This document shows positions 1 through 10,088 of a stretch of 64,000 nt of DNA, piece by piece; positions within the stretch are counted from its first letter, which is position 1; each line of letters starts with the position of its first letter. Origin of the DNA: Paralteromonas sediminis (GTDB taxonomy: Bacteria; Pseudomonadota; Gammaproteobacteria; Enterobacterales; Alteromonadaceae); contig NZ_RPOK01000006.1 in NCBI RefSeq assembly GCF_003820355.1, positions 62,001 through 126,000 of the forward strand, given 5' to 3'. The notes below the pieces were generated by a model. The model did no database searches and was not told where the DNA came from. It worked only from the letters and a program-made list of their open reading frames with translations. The position numbers were made by a program, and so were the translations under genes.

Positions 1-191
1 TACAAATTGAATACGCGCCACATAATCCCCTTGCTGACGAAAACGGCTACATCTATAAGCCTAATGTAAATGTAGTGGAGGAGATGGCGAATATGATGTC
101 GGCGTCCAAAGCATACGAGACCAACGTGCAGGTGGCTGATACCACTAAACGTATTTTCAGGCGTGTATTACAGCTAGGTCAGGGTCGTTAA
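1..191 (+). CDS. flgC: FlgC proximal rod protein, C-terminal end (partial)
   Basis: This is the last 62 codons of a gene that begins before the window, read in the frame starting at base 3 and ending in TAA at 189-191. The peptide contains the FlgC C-terminal signature with HNPLADENGY near its start, then NVVEEMANMMSASKAYETN, the helix that packs in the rod. FlgC is a proximal rod component of the basal body. Position directly before flgD matches the usual flgB-flgC-flgD-flgE order. The start and upstream partner flgB are outside the window. Confidence 0.93.
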   Translation, partial: QIEYAPHNPLADENGYIYKPNVNVVEEMANMMSASKAYETNVQVADTTKRIFRRVLQLGQGR

Positions 192-217
192 TCGGCTGAG
201 TAAATGAGGACAAAATT

Positions 218-907
218 GTGAGCACCTTAAGTACAGGTCCTACCGGACTAGGCAGTGATTATTACGTGCAGGAAGATACTGTTCCCATCGTTGATGGTAC
301 AGAGCAAAACCTGACACAGGAAGATTTCTTCGCCATTTTAACAGAGCAGCTGGCGAATCAGGATCCGACAAAGCCCGTTGATAACGACCAGATGGTATCC
401 CAAATGACGGCGTTTACGACGGCCGATGGTGTGACCAAGCTCAATGAACAATTCGAGAACTTTGCCGCATCCATGACGTCGAACCAAGCGCTTCAGGCAT
501 CGGGTTTGATTGGCCAGGATGTGCTGGTGCCAGGCAATATCGGTTATACCTCAGACGGTTCAGGATTTTCAGGTGTTGTTGTCGCTGATGAAACTGTGCA
601 GCAACTGACCATAACCATAGAAAACGGCCGTGGAGAAGTGATAAGAACCATAGACGCAGGTACTAATTCAGCTGGCAATATCGCGTTTAATTGGGACGGA
701 ACTGACAGCAACGGCAATACAGTGCCACCCGGTGACTACGCCATTTTTGCCGAAGGAACGGTACAGGGTGAAAATCAGTCTATTCCCACTGCAGTTAACC
801 GTCACGTACAAAGCGTGTCGTTAGCGGCGAGCAACCAAGGGGTTATTCTGAATCTCGCGGGCGATGTCAGTATCAATTTAAATGAAGTTATTCAGATAGG
901 CAGTTAA
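218..907 (+). CDS. flgD: FlgD hook-cap / hook assembly scaffold
   Basis: The 229-residue product has the FlgD N-terminal domain (DFFAILTEQLANQDPTKPVD around residues 36-55, followed by the MVSQMTAFTT stretch) and a C-terminal FlgD Ig-like/FnIII region with WDGTDSNG. FlgD caps the growing hook and is required for polymerisation of FlgE. The GTG start at 218 is chosen because GAGGA lies seven bases upstream (206-210) and the family N-terminus follows. It lies 26 bp after flgC and 14 bp before flgE, so it belongs to the flgB-E transcription unit. Confidence 0.95.
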   Translation: MSTLSTGPTGLGSDYYVQEDTVPIVDGTEQNLTQEDFFAILTEQLANQDPTKPVDNDQMVSQMTAFTTADGVTKLNEQFENFAASMTSNQALQASGLIGQDVLVPGNIGYTSDGSGFSGVVVADETVQQLTITIENGRGEVIRTIDAGTNSAGNIAFNWDGTDSNGNTVPPGDYAIFAEGTVQGENQSIPTAVNRHVQSVSLAASNQGVILNLAGDVSINLNEVIQIGS

Positions 908-921
908 GAGGAGAATAAAGC

Positions 922-2295
922 ATGTCTTTTAATATTGCTTTAAGTGGTGTATCAGCCGCGCAACGAGACCTAGATGTTACTGCAAATAATATTGCAAACG
1001 TTAATACGGTCGGTTTTAAAGAGTCACGTGCTGAGTTTGGTGATATCTACGCCGCCTCACTGCTGTCTGGTGGAAGAACAAAAGTCGGTGACGGTGTCCT
1101 TACCCAGGAAGTGGCTCAGCAGTTTTCACAAGGTAGTTTGCAAATTACGCGAACCTCGCTAGACATGGCGATCACCGGTAATGGGTTTTTTGCCACGACA
1201 CCGGATTTAACGTCGCGAGATTTTTCATTTACCCGTGCTGGTCAGTTTAAGTTAGATCAAGACAATTTTGTGGTGAACTCAAACGGCGACAACCTAATGG
1301 GTTTCCCTGTCAATGATGATGGAACCTCTGCTTCTGTTGCATTGAGTACCACGGTTCCAGTGCGAATTCCAGATTCTTCAGGTTCACCACAACGTACCAC
1401 GGAAGTATCGCCCCGCTTTAACTTACCTGCAGGTGAGGAGGCAGTGGATATTGATTTGTTTAACCCTGATGATCCGCTCACTTACAATGCGGCTACCTCA
1501 ATTACCGTTTACGATTCTTTGGGTGATAGCCATGTAATGACCTATTACTTTATGAAAGACAATTCGGCTACTAATGAGTGGGTTGTTGCAACGTATATCG
1601 ATGATACGCCCATTAACACTGCGGGTGATGACGGGGTTACCGCCGGGGTTGGTGCTAATGTGGCAGGGACAACAGCGGGTAACACCATTTCGGGTTTCCG
1701 TTTGATTTTCGACGAAAGTGGTGATTTCACTGGTATCCAAAACGGAGATGGAACCGCTGTTGCGACAGGTGATATTACGACCGTTGCATTGGGCGATCCA
1801 CCGCTAACAAATGGCTCAGATCCCACTCAGCAGATCACGACTAATTTTGTGTTAGATCCGACGGGTGCTACACCAGATGAAATTACACAATTCGCGTCTG
1901 GCTTCGAGGTAACCTCACTGGAGCAAGATGGTTTGCCGGTAGGTCGTTTGACCAGTATCGACATCGGTCCGGATGGATTGGTAAGAGCGACGTTTTCTAA
2001 CGGAACGTCAGATCCAATAGTGCGTGTTGCACTGGTACGGTTTGCCAACGAACAGGGCCTCACTCAACAGAGTAATACCACCTGGAAAGAGAGTATTCTT
2101 TCAGGCGAGGCACTAGCGGGTGAAGCAACCACGGGGACCTTTGGAGAAATTAATTCATCGGCGCTTGAATCAGCGAACGTTAATTTGACCAATGAACTTG
2201 TTGACCTGATCATTGCACAGCGAAACTTCCAGGCCAATTCGAGGGCGCTGGAGGTAAACAACCAGCTCAATCAGACTATTCTAAATATCCGATAA
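922..2295 (+). CDS. flgE: FlgE flagellar hook protein
   Basis: The 457-residue protein starts with the rod/hook signature (ALSGVSAAQRDLDVTANN, then IANVNTVGFK) and ends with the matching C-terminal coiled segment (SANVNLTNELVDLIIAQRNF, ending QTILNIR). The middle carries the variable hook domains (FlgE D2 type). It polymerises into the hook that joins rod and filament. Start ATG at 922 has GAGGAG upstream. A strong rho-independent terminator follows directly, so this unit ends here and flgF has its own promoter. Confidence 0.96.
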   Translation: MSFNIALSGVSAAQRDLDVTANNIANVNTVGFKESRAEFGDIYAASLLSGGRTKVGDGVLTQEVAQQFSQGSLQITRTSLDMAITGNGFFATTPDLTSRDFSFTRAGQFKLDQDNFVVNSNGDNLMGFPVNDDGTSASVALSTTVPVRIPDSSGSPQRTTEVSPRFNLPAGEEAVDIDLFNPDDPLTYNAATSITVYDSLGDSHVMTYYFMKDNSATNEWVVATYIDDTPINTAGDDGVTAGVGANVAGTTAGNTISGFRLIFDESGDFTGIQNGDGTAVATGDITTVALGDPPLTNGSDPTQQITTNFVLDPTGATPDEITQFASGFEVTSLEQDGLPVGRLTSIDIGPDGLVRATFSNGTSDPIVRVALVRFANEQGLTQQSNTTWKESILSGEALAGEATTGTFGEINSSALESANVNLTNELVDLIIAQRNFQANSRALEVNNQLNQTILNIR

Positions 2296-2310
2296 CGGAA
2301 TTAGCCAAGC

Positions 2311-2339
2311 AAAAAACCAGCCTCAGCGCTGGTTTTTTT
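2311..2339 (+). terminator. Rho-independent terminator after flgE
   Basis: Stem ACCAGC (2316-2321) pairs with GCTGGT (2328-2333), extended by A/T pairs, with a six-base loop and a run of T from 2333. It splits the flg cluster after flgE. Confidence 0.85.
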
Positions 2340-2376
2340 GTGTTGTTAGCGTTAAATCTGGCTTCTACATAAACAA

Positions 2377-2393
2377 TTGGCATCAACTTTGCT
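2377..2393 (+). promoter_or_regulatory. Sigma-54 promoter for flgF-flgL
   Basis: TTGGCATCAACTTTGCT has the -24 GG (2379-2380) and -12 GC (2391-2392) separated by exactly 10 bases, with the flanking TTGGCA and TTTGCT bases of the sigma-54 consensus. It lies between the flgE terminator and flgF. In polar-flagellate relatives such promoters are driven by FlrC. Confidence 0.8.
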
Positions 2394-2433
2394 GCTTTAT
2401 TAAATAATAGAGTTTAACTGTCAAAGAAGTGTC

Positions 2434-3177
2434 ATGGATAAATTACTATACATTGCCACAAGCGGCGCCAAACAGGACCTCCTTGCTACTAGCGTACGCG
2501 CAAATAACCTAGCCAATGCGCAAACAACAGCATTTAAAGCGCAGTTGGAGCAGGCAAGGGCAATGCCGGCATACGGCGAAGGTTTGCCGACTCGCGTCTT
2601 CTCAATGACAGAAAGCCCAAGTAACAATTACGAGTCAGGTCCACTTGCACCCACAGGACGCGACCTTGATGTCGCCATTCAAGGTAACGGTTGGTTCGCT
2701 GTTCAGGATGCTAATGGCAACGAGGCTTACTCACGCAATGGTCGTTTTCAACTGGGTGCAGACGGTGTGCTCGAAGACAGCTTGGGCAATATGATCATGG
2801 GTGAAACTGGCCCTCTGTTTCTGCCTGTTCCTTTGGAAAACTTAAACATTGCTACTGACGGCACAATATCAACCCGGCCTCAGGGTGCACCGGAAACCGT
2901 GCTACAGGAAGTCGGCAGGTTGCGCTTGGTGAATCCAGACTACGACCAGTTGCAAAGAGGCAGTGATGGTTTATTCAGGATGCGTGACGGCAGTCAGGCT
3001 GAGTTTGATGAAAATGTCAGGATACAGTCGGGGATGCTGGAAGGGTCAAACGTGAATGCGATTGATGAAATGGTATCCATGATCAGCCTACAGAGACACT
3101 ATGAAATCCAAATAAAAATGATGAAGAAAGCCGAGCAACTGGATCTGCGCGGCAATATGTTACTGAGAATTATTTAA
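2434..3177 (+). CDS. flgF: FlgF proximal rod protein
   Basis: The 247-residue product has the rod-family N-terminus (VRANNLANAQTTAFKA around residues 22-37) and the C-terminal rod motif (GMLEGSNVNAIDEMVSMISL). Size and position directly before flgG identify it as FlgF, a proximal rod protein of the basal body. It is the first gene after a sigma-54 promoter, so it heads the flgF-flgL unit. There is only a weak Shine-Dalgarno (AAAGAAG) before the ATG. Confidence 0.93.
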   Translation: MDKLLYIATSGAKQDLLATSVRANNLANAQTTAFKAQLEQARAMPAYGEGLPTRVFSMTESPSNNYESGPLAPTGRDLDVAIQGNGWFAVQDANGNEAYSRNGRFQLGADGVLEDSLGNMIMGETGPLFLPVPLENLNIATDGTISTRPQGAPETVLQEVGRLRLVNPDYDQLQRGSDGLFRMRDGSQAEFDENVRIQSGMLEGSNVNAIDEMVSMISLQRHYEIQIKMMKKAEQLDLRGNMLLRII

Positions 3178-3210
3178 AGCCACTGATTAACCAGTGACGA
3201 GGAGAGATGT

Positions 3211-3999
3211 ATGCATCCAGCATTGTGGATTAGTAAAACTGGCCTTGATGCCGCACAGACTGATGTATCTGTGGTATCGAACAACCTGGCCAATGCGTCT
3301 ACCATCGGCTTTAAGAAAGACCGTGCGGTATTTGAAGACTTGCTCTATCAGAACATAAATCAGCCGGGCGGACGCTCATCGGCAGACACAGAACTGCCCT
3401 CTGGGTTGATGATAGGTGCGGGTTCAAAAGTGGTAGCAACGCAAAAGGCTCACACCCAAGGTAATATGCTAACTACCGAAAATGCATTAGATATGTCCAT
3501 TCAGGGGCGGGGATTTTTTGAAATTCTCCAGCCCGATGGCACCTTGGCTTATACCCGAAATGGCCAGTTCACATTGAATGACCAAGGGCAAATTGTCACG
3601 CCAGGCGCAGGTTTTTTACTGCAGCCAGAGATCACTGTGCCGGAAGATGCGCAGCAAATTACTGTTTCTCAGGATGGTGAAGTGTCAGCGACTGTGCGCG
3701 GACAGCCTGAACCACAAGTACTCGGCCAGCTGAATGTCACTGATTTTATCAACCCCACTGGGTTGCAACCTATCGGTCAGAACCTGTTTGTGGAAACCGC
3801 CGTGAGTGGTGCGCCTATTCAGGGGATCCCAGGTTTGGAAGGGCTTGGTAGCGTGATCCAAGGTGCGCTTGAAACCTCCAACGTCAATGTGACAGAAGAA
3901 CTGGTTAATTTAATCGAAAGTCAACGCCTGTATGAGATGAACTCGAAGGTTATCTCTTCGGTGGACCAGATGCTAGGTCAGGTAATTCAACAGTTATAG
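3211..3999 (+). CDS. flgG: FlgG distal rod protein
   Basis: The 262-residue protein has the usual FlgG length, the N-terminal signature VVSNNLANASTIGFKK and the C-terminal ALETSNVNVTEELVNLIESQ. It forms the distal rod that crosses the periplasm through the P and L rings. GAGGAGA lies upstream of the ATG. It is followed eight bases later by flgH. Confidence 0.96.
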   Translation: MHPALWISKTGLDAAQTDVSVVSNNLANASTIGFKKDRAVFEDLLYQNINQPGGRSSADTELPSGLMIGAGSKVVATQKAHTQGNMLTTENALDMSIQGRGFFEILQPDGTLAYTRNGQFTLNDQGQIVTPGAGFLLQPEITVPEDAQQITVSQDGEVSATVRGQPEPQVLGQLNVTDFINPTGLQPIGQNLFVETAVSGAPIQGIPGLEGLGSVIQGALETSNVNVTEELVNLIESQRLYEMNSKVISSVDQMLGQVIQQL

Positions 4000-4007
4000 G
4001 TGACATT

Positions 4008-4691
4008 GTGAAGTCGGCATTTTTCGTTGTTTTGGTGACAATTTGGTTAGTGGGTTGCAAAAGCACCTACGAGCCGCCTGTGCAAGCTGGCGATCCAAGG
4101 TTTGCGCCCATAATCCCTGATTATCCAAGGGAAGAAGTCGCGCAAAACGGTACACTATTTCGTCCACAACTGGCGAACAGTCTCTACAGTGATGTCACCG
4201 CGCGCAGAGTCGGTGATATTATCACTGTTCAACTGCGCGAAAACACCAATGCAACTAAATCTGCCAATACTACCACCTCAAAAGAGTCGACCATTGAGCT
4301 GGCCCCTATTACTGGTCTTGGCAATGCTCCAGTAAATTTAGGCGGCGACTCTATTCAGCTAAATGTAGACTCCAGCAATGACTTTAGCGGCGATGCACAG
4401 TCTAACCAAAGCAACAGTCTCACCGGTAATATTTCCGTTACCGTTGTTGAAGTATTACCTAATCAGAACTTGGTGATCCGGGGTGAAAAATGGCTAACCT
4501 TGAATAAAGGCGATGAATACATTCGTTTGACCGGCATAATTCGTCCTGCCGATGTCAGCCCGGCAAACATTATCGAGTCAACAAAAATTGCAAACGCACG
4601 CATTCAATACAGCGGCACAGGCCGGTTTGCAAGAGCCCAGGAAAAAGGTTGGTTAATGCGTTTCTTTGATTCCAAATGGTGGCCCTTGTAG
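4008..4691 (+). CDS. flgH: FlgH L-ring lipoprotein
   Basis: The 227-residue product opens with a lipoprotein signal peptide (hydrophobic residues 5-15, then lipobox LVGC with Cys17 as the lipidated residue). The body carries the FlgH L-ring domain ([20 protein letters not shown], then [12 protein letters not shown]). It forms the outer-membrane L ring. The start is GTG at 4008 with AGGTGA upstream. The following gene, flgI, begins nine bases after the stop. Confidence 0.95.
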   Translation: MKSAFFVVLVTIWLVGCKSTYEPPVQAGDPRFAPIIPDYPREEVAQNGTLFRPQLANSLYSDVTARRVGDIITVQLRENTNATKSANTTTSKESTIELAPITGLGNAPVNLGGDSIQLNVDSSNDFSGDAQSNQSNSLTGNISVTVVEVLPNQNLVIRGEKWLTLNKGDEYIRLTGIIRPADVSPANIIESTKIANARIQYSGTGRFARAQEKGWLMRFFDSKWWPL

Positions 4692-4699
4692 GAGCAGCA

Positions 4700-5821
4700 A
4701 TGATGAAAAGTATCTGTGCCATTATCGTTTTTATACTAAGTTTTTCACTCCTTTCCGGCGATGCTAATGCGCAGCGCGTTAAAGATGTCGCAAGTATCCA
4801 GGGCGTACGCAGCAACCAGTTAGTGGGTTACGGTTTAGTAGTTGGTCTTCCAGGAACGGGTGAACAGAGCCCGTTTACAGAACAAAGCTTTCGCACCATG
4901 TTGTCTAACTTTGGCATTAGTGTGTCACCCAACGTAAAGCCAAAAATTAAGAATGTTGCAGCTGTGGCGGTACACGCAGACCTGCCAGCTTTCGCAAAGC
5001 CAGGTCAAACCATAGACGTTACCGTGTCCTCTATGGGGGAAGCAAGTAGCCTACAGGGGGGCACCTTATTACAAACCTTTCTCAAAGGTTTGGACGGAAA
5101 GGTTTATGCTGTGGCTCAAGGTAGTTTAGTTGTAAGTGGTTTCGGTGCAGAAGGGGGTGACGGAAGCCGCATCGTAGTGAATACACCTACTGTCGGACGT
5201 ATTCCCAATGGTGCGTTGGTTGAGCAAACCGTTCAAAGTGGTTTTGCTAACGGTGACTACCTGACCTTGAATCTGCATCACCCAGACTTTTCAACTGCAA
5301 AACGTTTGGCCGATACCATCAATCAGCGTTTAGGGGCAGACCCCGCCAAGGGCTATGCCATTGCAACACCTTTAGACGCAGCCTCTGTGAGAGTGACGGC
5401 GCCACGAGATCGTGGCCAGCGGGTCGGCTTTTTGGCTACTTTAGAAAACTTTGAGTTTACGCCTGCAGATGCGCCTGCCCGTGTAGTGATCAATAGCCGT
5501 TCTGGCACCATTGTGATAGGTCAGGATGTTCGATTGTTACCTGCCGCCATAACCCATGGCGGGCTCACCGTGACCATTTCTGAGAACCAACAGGTAAGTC
5601 AGCCCAATGCTTTTGCAGACGGCGATACTGTGGTGACTACACAATCTATTGTTGATGTTAACCTCGCTGATAGCCGCATGTTTAAGTTTGACCCAGGGGT
5701 GACACTGGACGAGCTTGTCAGGGCTGTGAATGAGGTTGGCGCTGCTCCGGGTGACTTAATGGCAATTCTTGAAGCCTTGCAGCAGGCTGGTGCCTTGCGC
5801 GGTGAGTTGGTTGTGATCTGA
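4700..5821 (+). CDS. flgI: FlgI P-ring protein precursor
   Basis: FlgI polymerises into the periplasmic P ring around the rod. The protein has an export signal ending DANA before [20 protein letters not shown], the conserved start of mature FlgI, and the family C-terminus [20 protein letters not shown]. An in-frame ATG at 4676 lies inside flgH and is unlikely. The ATG at 4700 (or 4703) follows AGGAGC at 4690-4695, so I place the start there, giving 373 residues. The stop overlaps the flgJ start by one base. Confidence 0.94.
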   Translation: MMKSICAIIVFILSFSLLSGDANAQRVKDVASIQGVRSNQLVGYGLVVGLPGTGEQSPFTEQSFRTMLSNFGISVSPNVKPKIKNVAAVAVHADLPAFAKPGQTIDVTVSSMGEASSLQGGTLLQTFLKGLDGKVYAVAQGSLVVSGFGAEGGDGSRIVVNTPTVGRIPNGALVEQTVQSGFANGDYLTLNLHHPDFSTAKRLADTINQRLGADPAKGYAIATPLDAASVRVTAPRDRGQRVGFLATLENFEFTPADAPARVVINSRSGTIVIGQDVRLLPAAITHGGLTVTISENQQVSQPNAFADGDTVVTTQSIVDVNLADSRMFKFDPGVTLDELVRAVNEVGAAPGDLMAILEALQQAGALRGELVVI

Positions 5822-6723
5822 TGGAACTCAAAAATATCGCCAATGACCAGCTGGATTTTGCCCGCAATGCTACTGACATTGCAGGCTTAGATTCATTGCG
5901 TCAGGCTGCGCACAGCGGTAATGGTGAGGCACTTGAAAAAGCCGCCCAGGAGTTTGAAGCCATCTTCGTACGTATGATGCTCAAATCTATGCGGCAGGCG
6001 CAAGAAGCATTGGCCGATGAAAATAACCCCATGAACTCCCAACATGTAAAATTTTACCGAGACATGCATGATCAGCAAATTGCTTCAGACCTAGCCGCGG
6101 GAGAGGGCATGGGCTTAGCTAAGCTTATTGTGCAGCAGCTTGGTCCGCAACAAGAAGGATACATGCCATCCTCTGCGATTCGACAAGGGGCAAATCTTCC
6201 GACTCAGCAGCATACATCCACCGTTCAAAGAGGTCAGAAGGCTGCGGGTTTTGATAACCAGCAAGCATTTGTAGACCAACTTTTACCAGCGGTTAAGCCC
6301 GTGGCTGATGCACTAGGCATAGACGCCAGTGGACTGGTTGCGCAGGCAGCTTTGGAGACAGGCTGGGGCCAGCATATGATCCACTCTGCGCAAGGCAAAA
6401 ACAGCCACAATTTATTTGGTATTAAAGCCAGTAATGGATGGCAAGGAGAGCAAGCGACCGTGCCAACATTGGAGTATAAAAACGGCGTTGCTAACAAAGA
6501 ATCGGCGGCGTTTCGGGTGTATTCCTCTATTCAGGAAAGCATTCAGGATTATAAAGACTTCCTTCAGCACGGCCGATATTCAAAAGTACTGGAGCAAGCC
6601 GGTAATACAGAAGGCTTTTTCAGTGCACTGCAAAAAGCAGGTTATGCGACAGACCCTCAGTATGCTGACAAGGTAATGGGTATTATGAAACGCCTCAAAA
6701 GTGAATTCGGGGCTGGTTTATGA
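5821..6723 (+). CDS. flgJ: FlgJ rod chaperone fused to peptidoglycan hydrolase
   Basis: The 300-residue product has an N-terminal rod-binding domain (EAIFVRMMLKSMRQA around residues 47-61) and a C-terminal GH73-type glucosaminidase domain (about 150-295). The catalytic Glu is expected in ALETGWGQ at residue 179. It opens the murein so the rod can pass and caps the growing rod. This is the two-domain form typical of gammaproteobacteria. It overlaps flgI by one base and flgK by four (ATGA), so translation is probably coupled. Confidence 0.95.
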   Translation: MELKNIANDQLDFARNATDIAGLDSLRQAAHSGNGEALEKAAQEFEAIFVRMMLKSMRQAQEALADENNPMNSQHVKFYRDMHDQQIASDLAAGEGMGLAKLIVQQLGPQQEGYMPSSAIRQGANLPTQQHTSTVQRGQKAAGFDNQQAFVDQLLPAVKPVADALGIDASGLVAQAALETGWGQHMIHSAQGKNSHNLFGIKASNGWQGEQATVPTLEYKNGVANKESAAFRVYSSIQESIQDYKDFLQHGRYSKVLEQAGNTEGFFSALQKAGYATDPQYADKVMGIMKRLKSEFGAGL

Positions 6724-8858
6724 GTTTTATTCGAAACACAGACCTGTTTAGTATTGCCACTTCTGGCGTGGCCGCAAGCACGCGTCTACTTCAGACGACA
6801 GGTAATAACATTGCTAACGTTAATACTGAAGGTTATGTTAGAGAGCGCACATCACTTTCTACGCCGCAAATTGGCGGTGTAGAAGTCGCTTATACAGAGC
6901 GGGTTATTAATCAGTTTGCCGTGAATCAACGCAGAAGAGACCTGACTGAGGTAGGTGAATGGCGCACTTATGATGAGAAAGCTAACGCCATCGACAATTT
7001 GCTTGCCAATGAAGCAAATTCCATTTCAACAGGCTTAAGCGATTTTTTTGCCTCTGTACAAACAGCGGCTGACGACCCTTCAAGTTTATCATCGCGAGAC
7101 GTGGTGTTGGGAGAGGCTCGACAATTGTTAGGACAAATGTCCACCATGTCTGACTTTCTCAGAGCAAAGGAGAAAGAGGTCAACCTCGAATTTACCAGTG
7201 CAGTTAACAGAGCGAATTCGTTGATTGAACAAATTGGGGAGCTGAATAAAGCGATAACATTTGTGACCAGTGCTAATCTCAAGGAAGATCCTGGCTCGCT
7301 CTTAAATGAACGAGACAATGCGATTAACGAGTTGGCGGGGTTGCTGTCGATTGAAGTCCGTGATGGCGGTAATGCAGGTGGCAGTGGTCTTGCCGTGAAC
7401 CTCACCACAGGTGAATCTCTGGTATTAGAAGACGGTGATTTTAATATTTTAGAGTTGGGAAGCGATGCCGATCTGACCTTCAAAGAAATTCAAGTTGGTA
7501 CCAATTTTACCAATAAAGGTAACACCAGCATTAACGTACTGGAAAATGATTTAGGCGGTGTCTTAGGAGGGCTGTTTCGCTACAGGGACGAGATTCTTGG
7601 ACCAGCACAACGTGATCTTGGCCAACTCGCTGTCGCTATCGGTGATGCCATCAATAGCCAAAACCGGCTAGGAATGGATATGGATCAACAGCTGGGTGGT
7701 GACATTATTGCTCTGCCGACTTTTTCAGGATTACCTTACACGGATACGCCGGGAAATCTGACTGTAGAGGGGCGCTTTACGCCAGGTAAAGGGGCTGAAA
7801 TCACCGATGCGGATATCAAAATTACTGTGACGGCAGTAAACGGAGCAGACCAGCCCACTGAAATAACGATAGAGTATTTGGAAGGCAATGGTGAGCCGAA
7901 GCGCGATGCTACGGGCAATCCTATTGTGTTAACGGGTATAACGGTGGGTGCAGGTTACAATGAAATCCAAGGTGGTATTGAAATAGAATTTGACCCCTCG
8001 GATACCTTTAGTGTCGATAATGAATTTTTATTACAACCGACAAAATTTGCTGCCAACAATATTGAAATGGCAACCATGCGCCCTGAAGACCTTGCCTTTG
8101 CATTGCCCGTTAGAGTCGAGCCTGATGGCGAAAACTTAGGTGATGCGATTGTCTCGTTTACGAAAGTCACCAACACCACACTTGGAACTGGAAACGACAG
8201 GTCTGCCTTCGATGGCAATGGAGGCCTGCATGATGTAGCTGGCTCTCCCAGTGCGACACAGGGTGCACCTGTACAAATTGTATTTGTATCAGAGACTGAA
8301 TTTCAGGTACTCGATGGTGAAAATCCAGCCAACGTTATTACCAATGTAACTGGAGTGACCAACTACGAGAACCTACTTGAACAAGCTCAGAACAGTGGTG
8401 CTGCGCCAGCATGGCCAGCCTCGTTTGCAGCGCTTGATGACTACCCCGGTTACGATTTTAGCTTAAGCGGAATTCCCAAGCCCGGTGACAGTTTTACCAT
8501 TCAATATAACACTGACGGGATTGATGATAATCGCAATGCCGTTATTATGGGTGGACTGCAGGAAGGTGCATTTGTGCAATTGAGCAGTGAAAGTACGAAT
8601 CAAGCTCGCACTTTTCAGGAAGCATACTCCTCTATGGTAGGACGTGTTGGCGAACAATCGGCGAATGCCGATATTACACTTAGAGCTTCTGAGGCAACAC
8701 TGGCTAGTTCAGAAAAGTGGTTTCAGTCGGTATCGGGTGTCAGCCTGGATGAGGAAGCAGCTAATTTAGTACGTTTTCAGCAGTCCTATGCAGCGTCTGC
8801 ACAGATTTTGCGGGCGGCTCAGGAGTTATTCGATACTATTCTGGCTGCGGCGAGGTAA
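6720..8858 (+). CDS. flgK: FlgK hook-filament junction protein 1
   Basis: The product has the FlgK N-terminus (TSGVAASTRLLQTTGNNIAN, then VNTEGYVRERT) and C-terminus (SGVSLDEEAANLVRFQQSYA, then SAQILRAAQELFDTILAA). It forms the first junction zone between hook and filament. At 712 residues it is longer than the enterobacterial protein (about 550). The extra length is in the acidic, Gly/Thr-rich middle, roughly residues 340-600, so it is in surface domains rather than in the conserved ends. It overlaps flgJ by four bases and precedes flgL by six. Confidence 0.96.
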   Translation: MSFIRNTDLFSIATSGVAASTRLLQTTGNNIANVNTEGYVRERTSLSTPQIGGVEVAYTERVINQFAVNQRRRDLTEVGEWRTYDEKANAIDNLLANEANSISTGLSDFFASVQTAADDPSSLSSRDVVLGEARQLLGQMSTMSDFLRAKEKEVNLEFTSAVNRANSLIEQIGELNKAITFVTSANLKEDPGSLLNERDNAINELAGLLSIEVRDGGNAGGSGLAVNLTTGESLVLEDGDFNILELGSDADLTFKEIQVGTNFTNKGNTSINVLENDLGGVLGGLFRYRDEILGPAQRDLGQLAVAIGDAINSQNRLGMDMDQQLGGDIIALPTFSGLPYTDTPGNLTVEGRFTPGKGAEITDADIKITVTAVNGADQPTEITIEYLEGNGEPKRDATGNPIVLTGITVGAGYNEIQGGIEIEFDPSDTFSVDNEFLLQPTKFAANNIEMATMRPEDLAFALPVRVEPDGENLGDAIVSFTKVTNTTLGTGNDRSAFDGNGGLHDVAGSPSATQGAPVQIVFVSETEFQVLDGENPANVITNVTGVTNYENLLEQAQNSGAAPAWPASFAALDDYPGYDFSLSGIPKPGDSFTIQYNTDGIDDNRNAVIMGGLQEGAFVQLSSESTNQARTFQEAYSSMVGRVGEQSANADITLRASEATLASSEKWFQSVSGVSLDEEAANLVRFQQSYAASAQILRAAQELFDTILAAAR

Positions 8859-8864
8859 TAACAT

Positions 8865-10085
8865 ATGCGTGTCCCAACGAGTTTGCTTTTTGACCAAAAT
8901 ATTCGCGCAATTATGAATAACCAGCAACAGCTGGCGGATGTCCAAGAGTCGCTTTCAACCGGGAAAAAGATCAATCGGCCTTCCGATGATCCCGTTGGCG
9001 CGGCCAAGGTGTTGCGTATTACTGAGTCGTTGGACAAGTTGACTCAGTATCAAAGGAATAACGACCTGTTAACCAATTCGTTGGAGCAGCAGGAAGTGGT
9101 TCTGCAAAATGTCAATGATGCCGTTCAGCGTGCGCGCGTGCTGGCAATTCAGGCCGGTTCCGGGATTTTGGCATCTGCAGACAGAAAAGCAATAGCCACT
9201 GAAATCGAGCAAATTCGCAATGAGGTGTTCGACCTAATGAACACGCGAAATGCTAATGGCGAATATATCTTTTCCGGATATCAGTCTCAGTCACAGGCTT
9301 ATGAATTTAATCCGTCTTCCGCTACACCGTTCACCTATTTAGGTGACAATGGTACTAACAACGTGAAGCTATCAGACAGTGTTGAGGTTCGCAGTACAGT
9401 AACGGGCGCACAAGTGTTTGACAATGCGCTTGCGCGCTTCGATTTTGAGATCACGGGTACTACGGGGGCGACCATTGAAGAGGCCAGCATTCTTCAGCAG
9501 GGCACATTTGATAAGTTTTATGATAACAACTATGACTTGGTCACTGCGGCAAACAATGATTTTCGGTTTACTGTGCTTGCCGGCAACCAAATACAACTGA
9601 CGAATCAAGGTACGGGCGCGACAGTAGCCACCTTGGGTTTTACCTCTGGAGAAAGTTTTTCGTTTCAGGGGGCGACCTTCCGTTTCAATGCTGGTGTCGG
9701 TGATACGGTAGATTTTTCGCTCCAGCCACCCGACAAAAAGAATATTGCTGAAACACTTAACGATTTTGTTAATGCATTAAAAAATGACGCTACTGACGCT
9801 GATTTGCGCGAAGCCATTTCTGATGTGGTGGTAGGCATTGATAACGCCAAAGAGCTCATAGGCAATGAGATTTCATCCATTGGTGGCCGAAGGAATATTG
9901 CCACTTCTATTTATGAAACAAACCTCGACCTTGAAATCGTCAACAAGGAAGCGCGTAGTAAAATCGAAGACACAGATTATGCAGAGGCCTCGGCTGAGTT
10001 TGCTAAACAGGAAACTGCCTTGGAAGCAACTCTAGCTACGTTCCCGCGTATATCTAATCTGTCATTGTTTAATTTTATTTCTTAA
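8865..10085 (+). CDS. flgL: FlgL hook-filament junction protein 3
   Basis: The 406-residue product starts MRVPTSLLFDQNIRAIMNNQ and carries the flagellin-like N-terminal helix (LSTGKKINRPSDDPVGAAKV), diagnostic for FlgL. The C-terminus (YAEASAEFAKQETALEATLA) is the second conserved helix. It is the last gene of the flgF-flgL run. The next gene is convergent on the opposite strand and its stop lies three bases away, with no obvious terminator between them. Confidence 0.95.
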   Translation: MRVPTSLLFDQNIRAIMNNQQQLADVQESLSTGKKINRPSDDPVGAAKVLRITESLDKLTQYQRNNDLLTNSLEQQEVVLQNVNDAVQRARVLAIQAGSGILASADRKAIATEIEQIRNEVFDLMNTRNANGEYIFSGYQSQSQAYEFNPSSATPFTYLGDNGTNNVKLSDSVEVRSTVTGAQVFDNALARFDFEITGTTGATIEEASILQQGTFDKFYDNNYDLVTAANNDFRFTVLAGNQIQLTNQGTGATVATLGFTSGESFSFQGATFRFNAGVGDTVDFSLQPPDKKNIAETLNDFVNALKNDATDADLREAISDVVVGIDNAKELIGNEISSIGGRRNIATSIYETNLDLEIVNKEARSKIEDTDYAEASAEFAKQETALEATLATFPRISNLSLFNFIS

Positions 10086-10088
10086 GGC

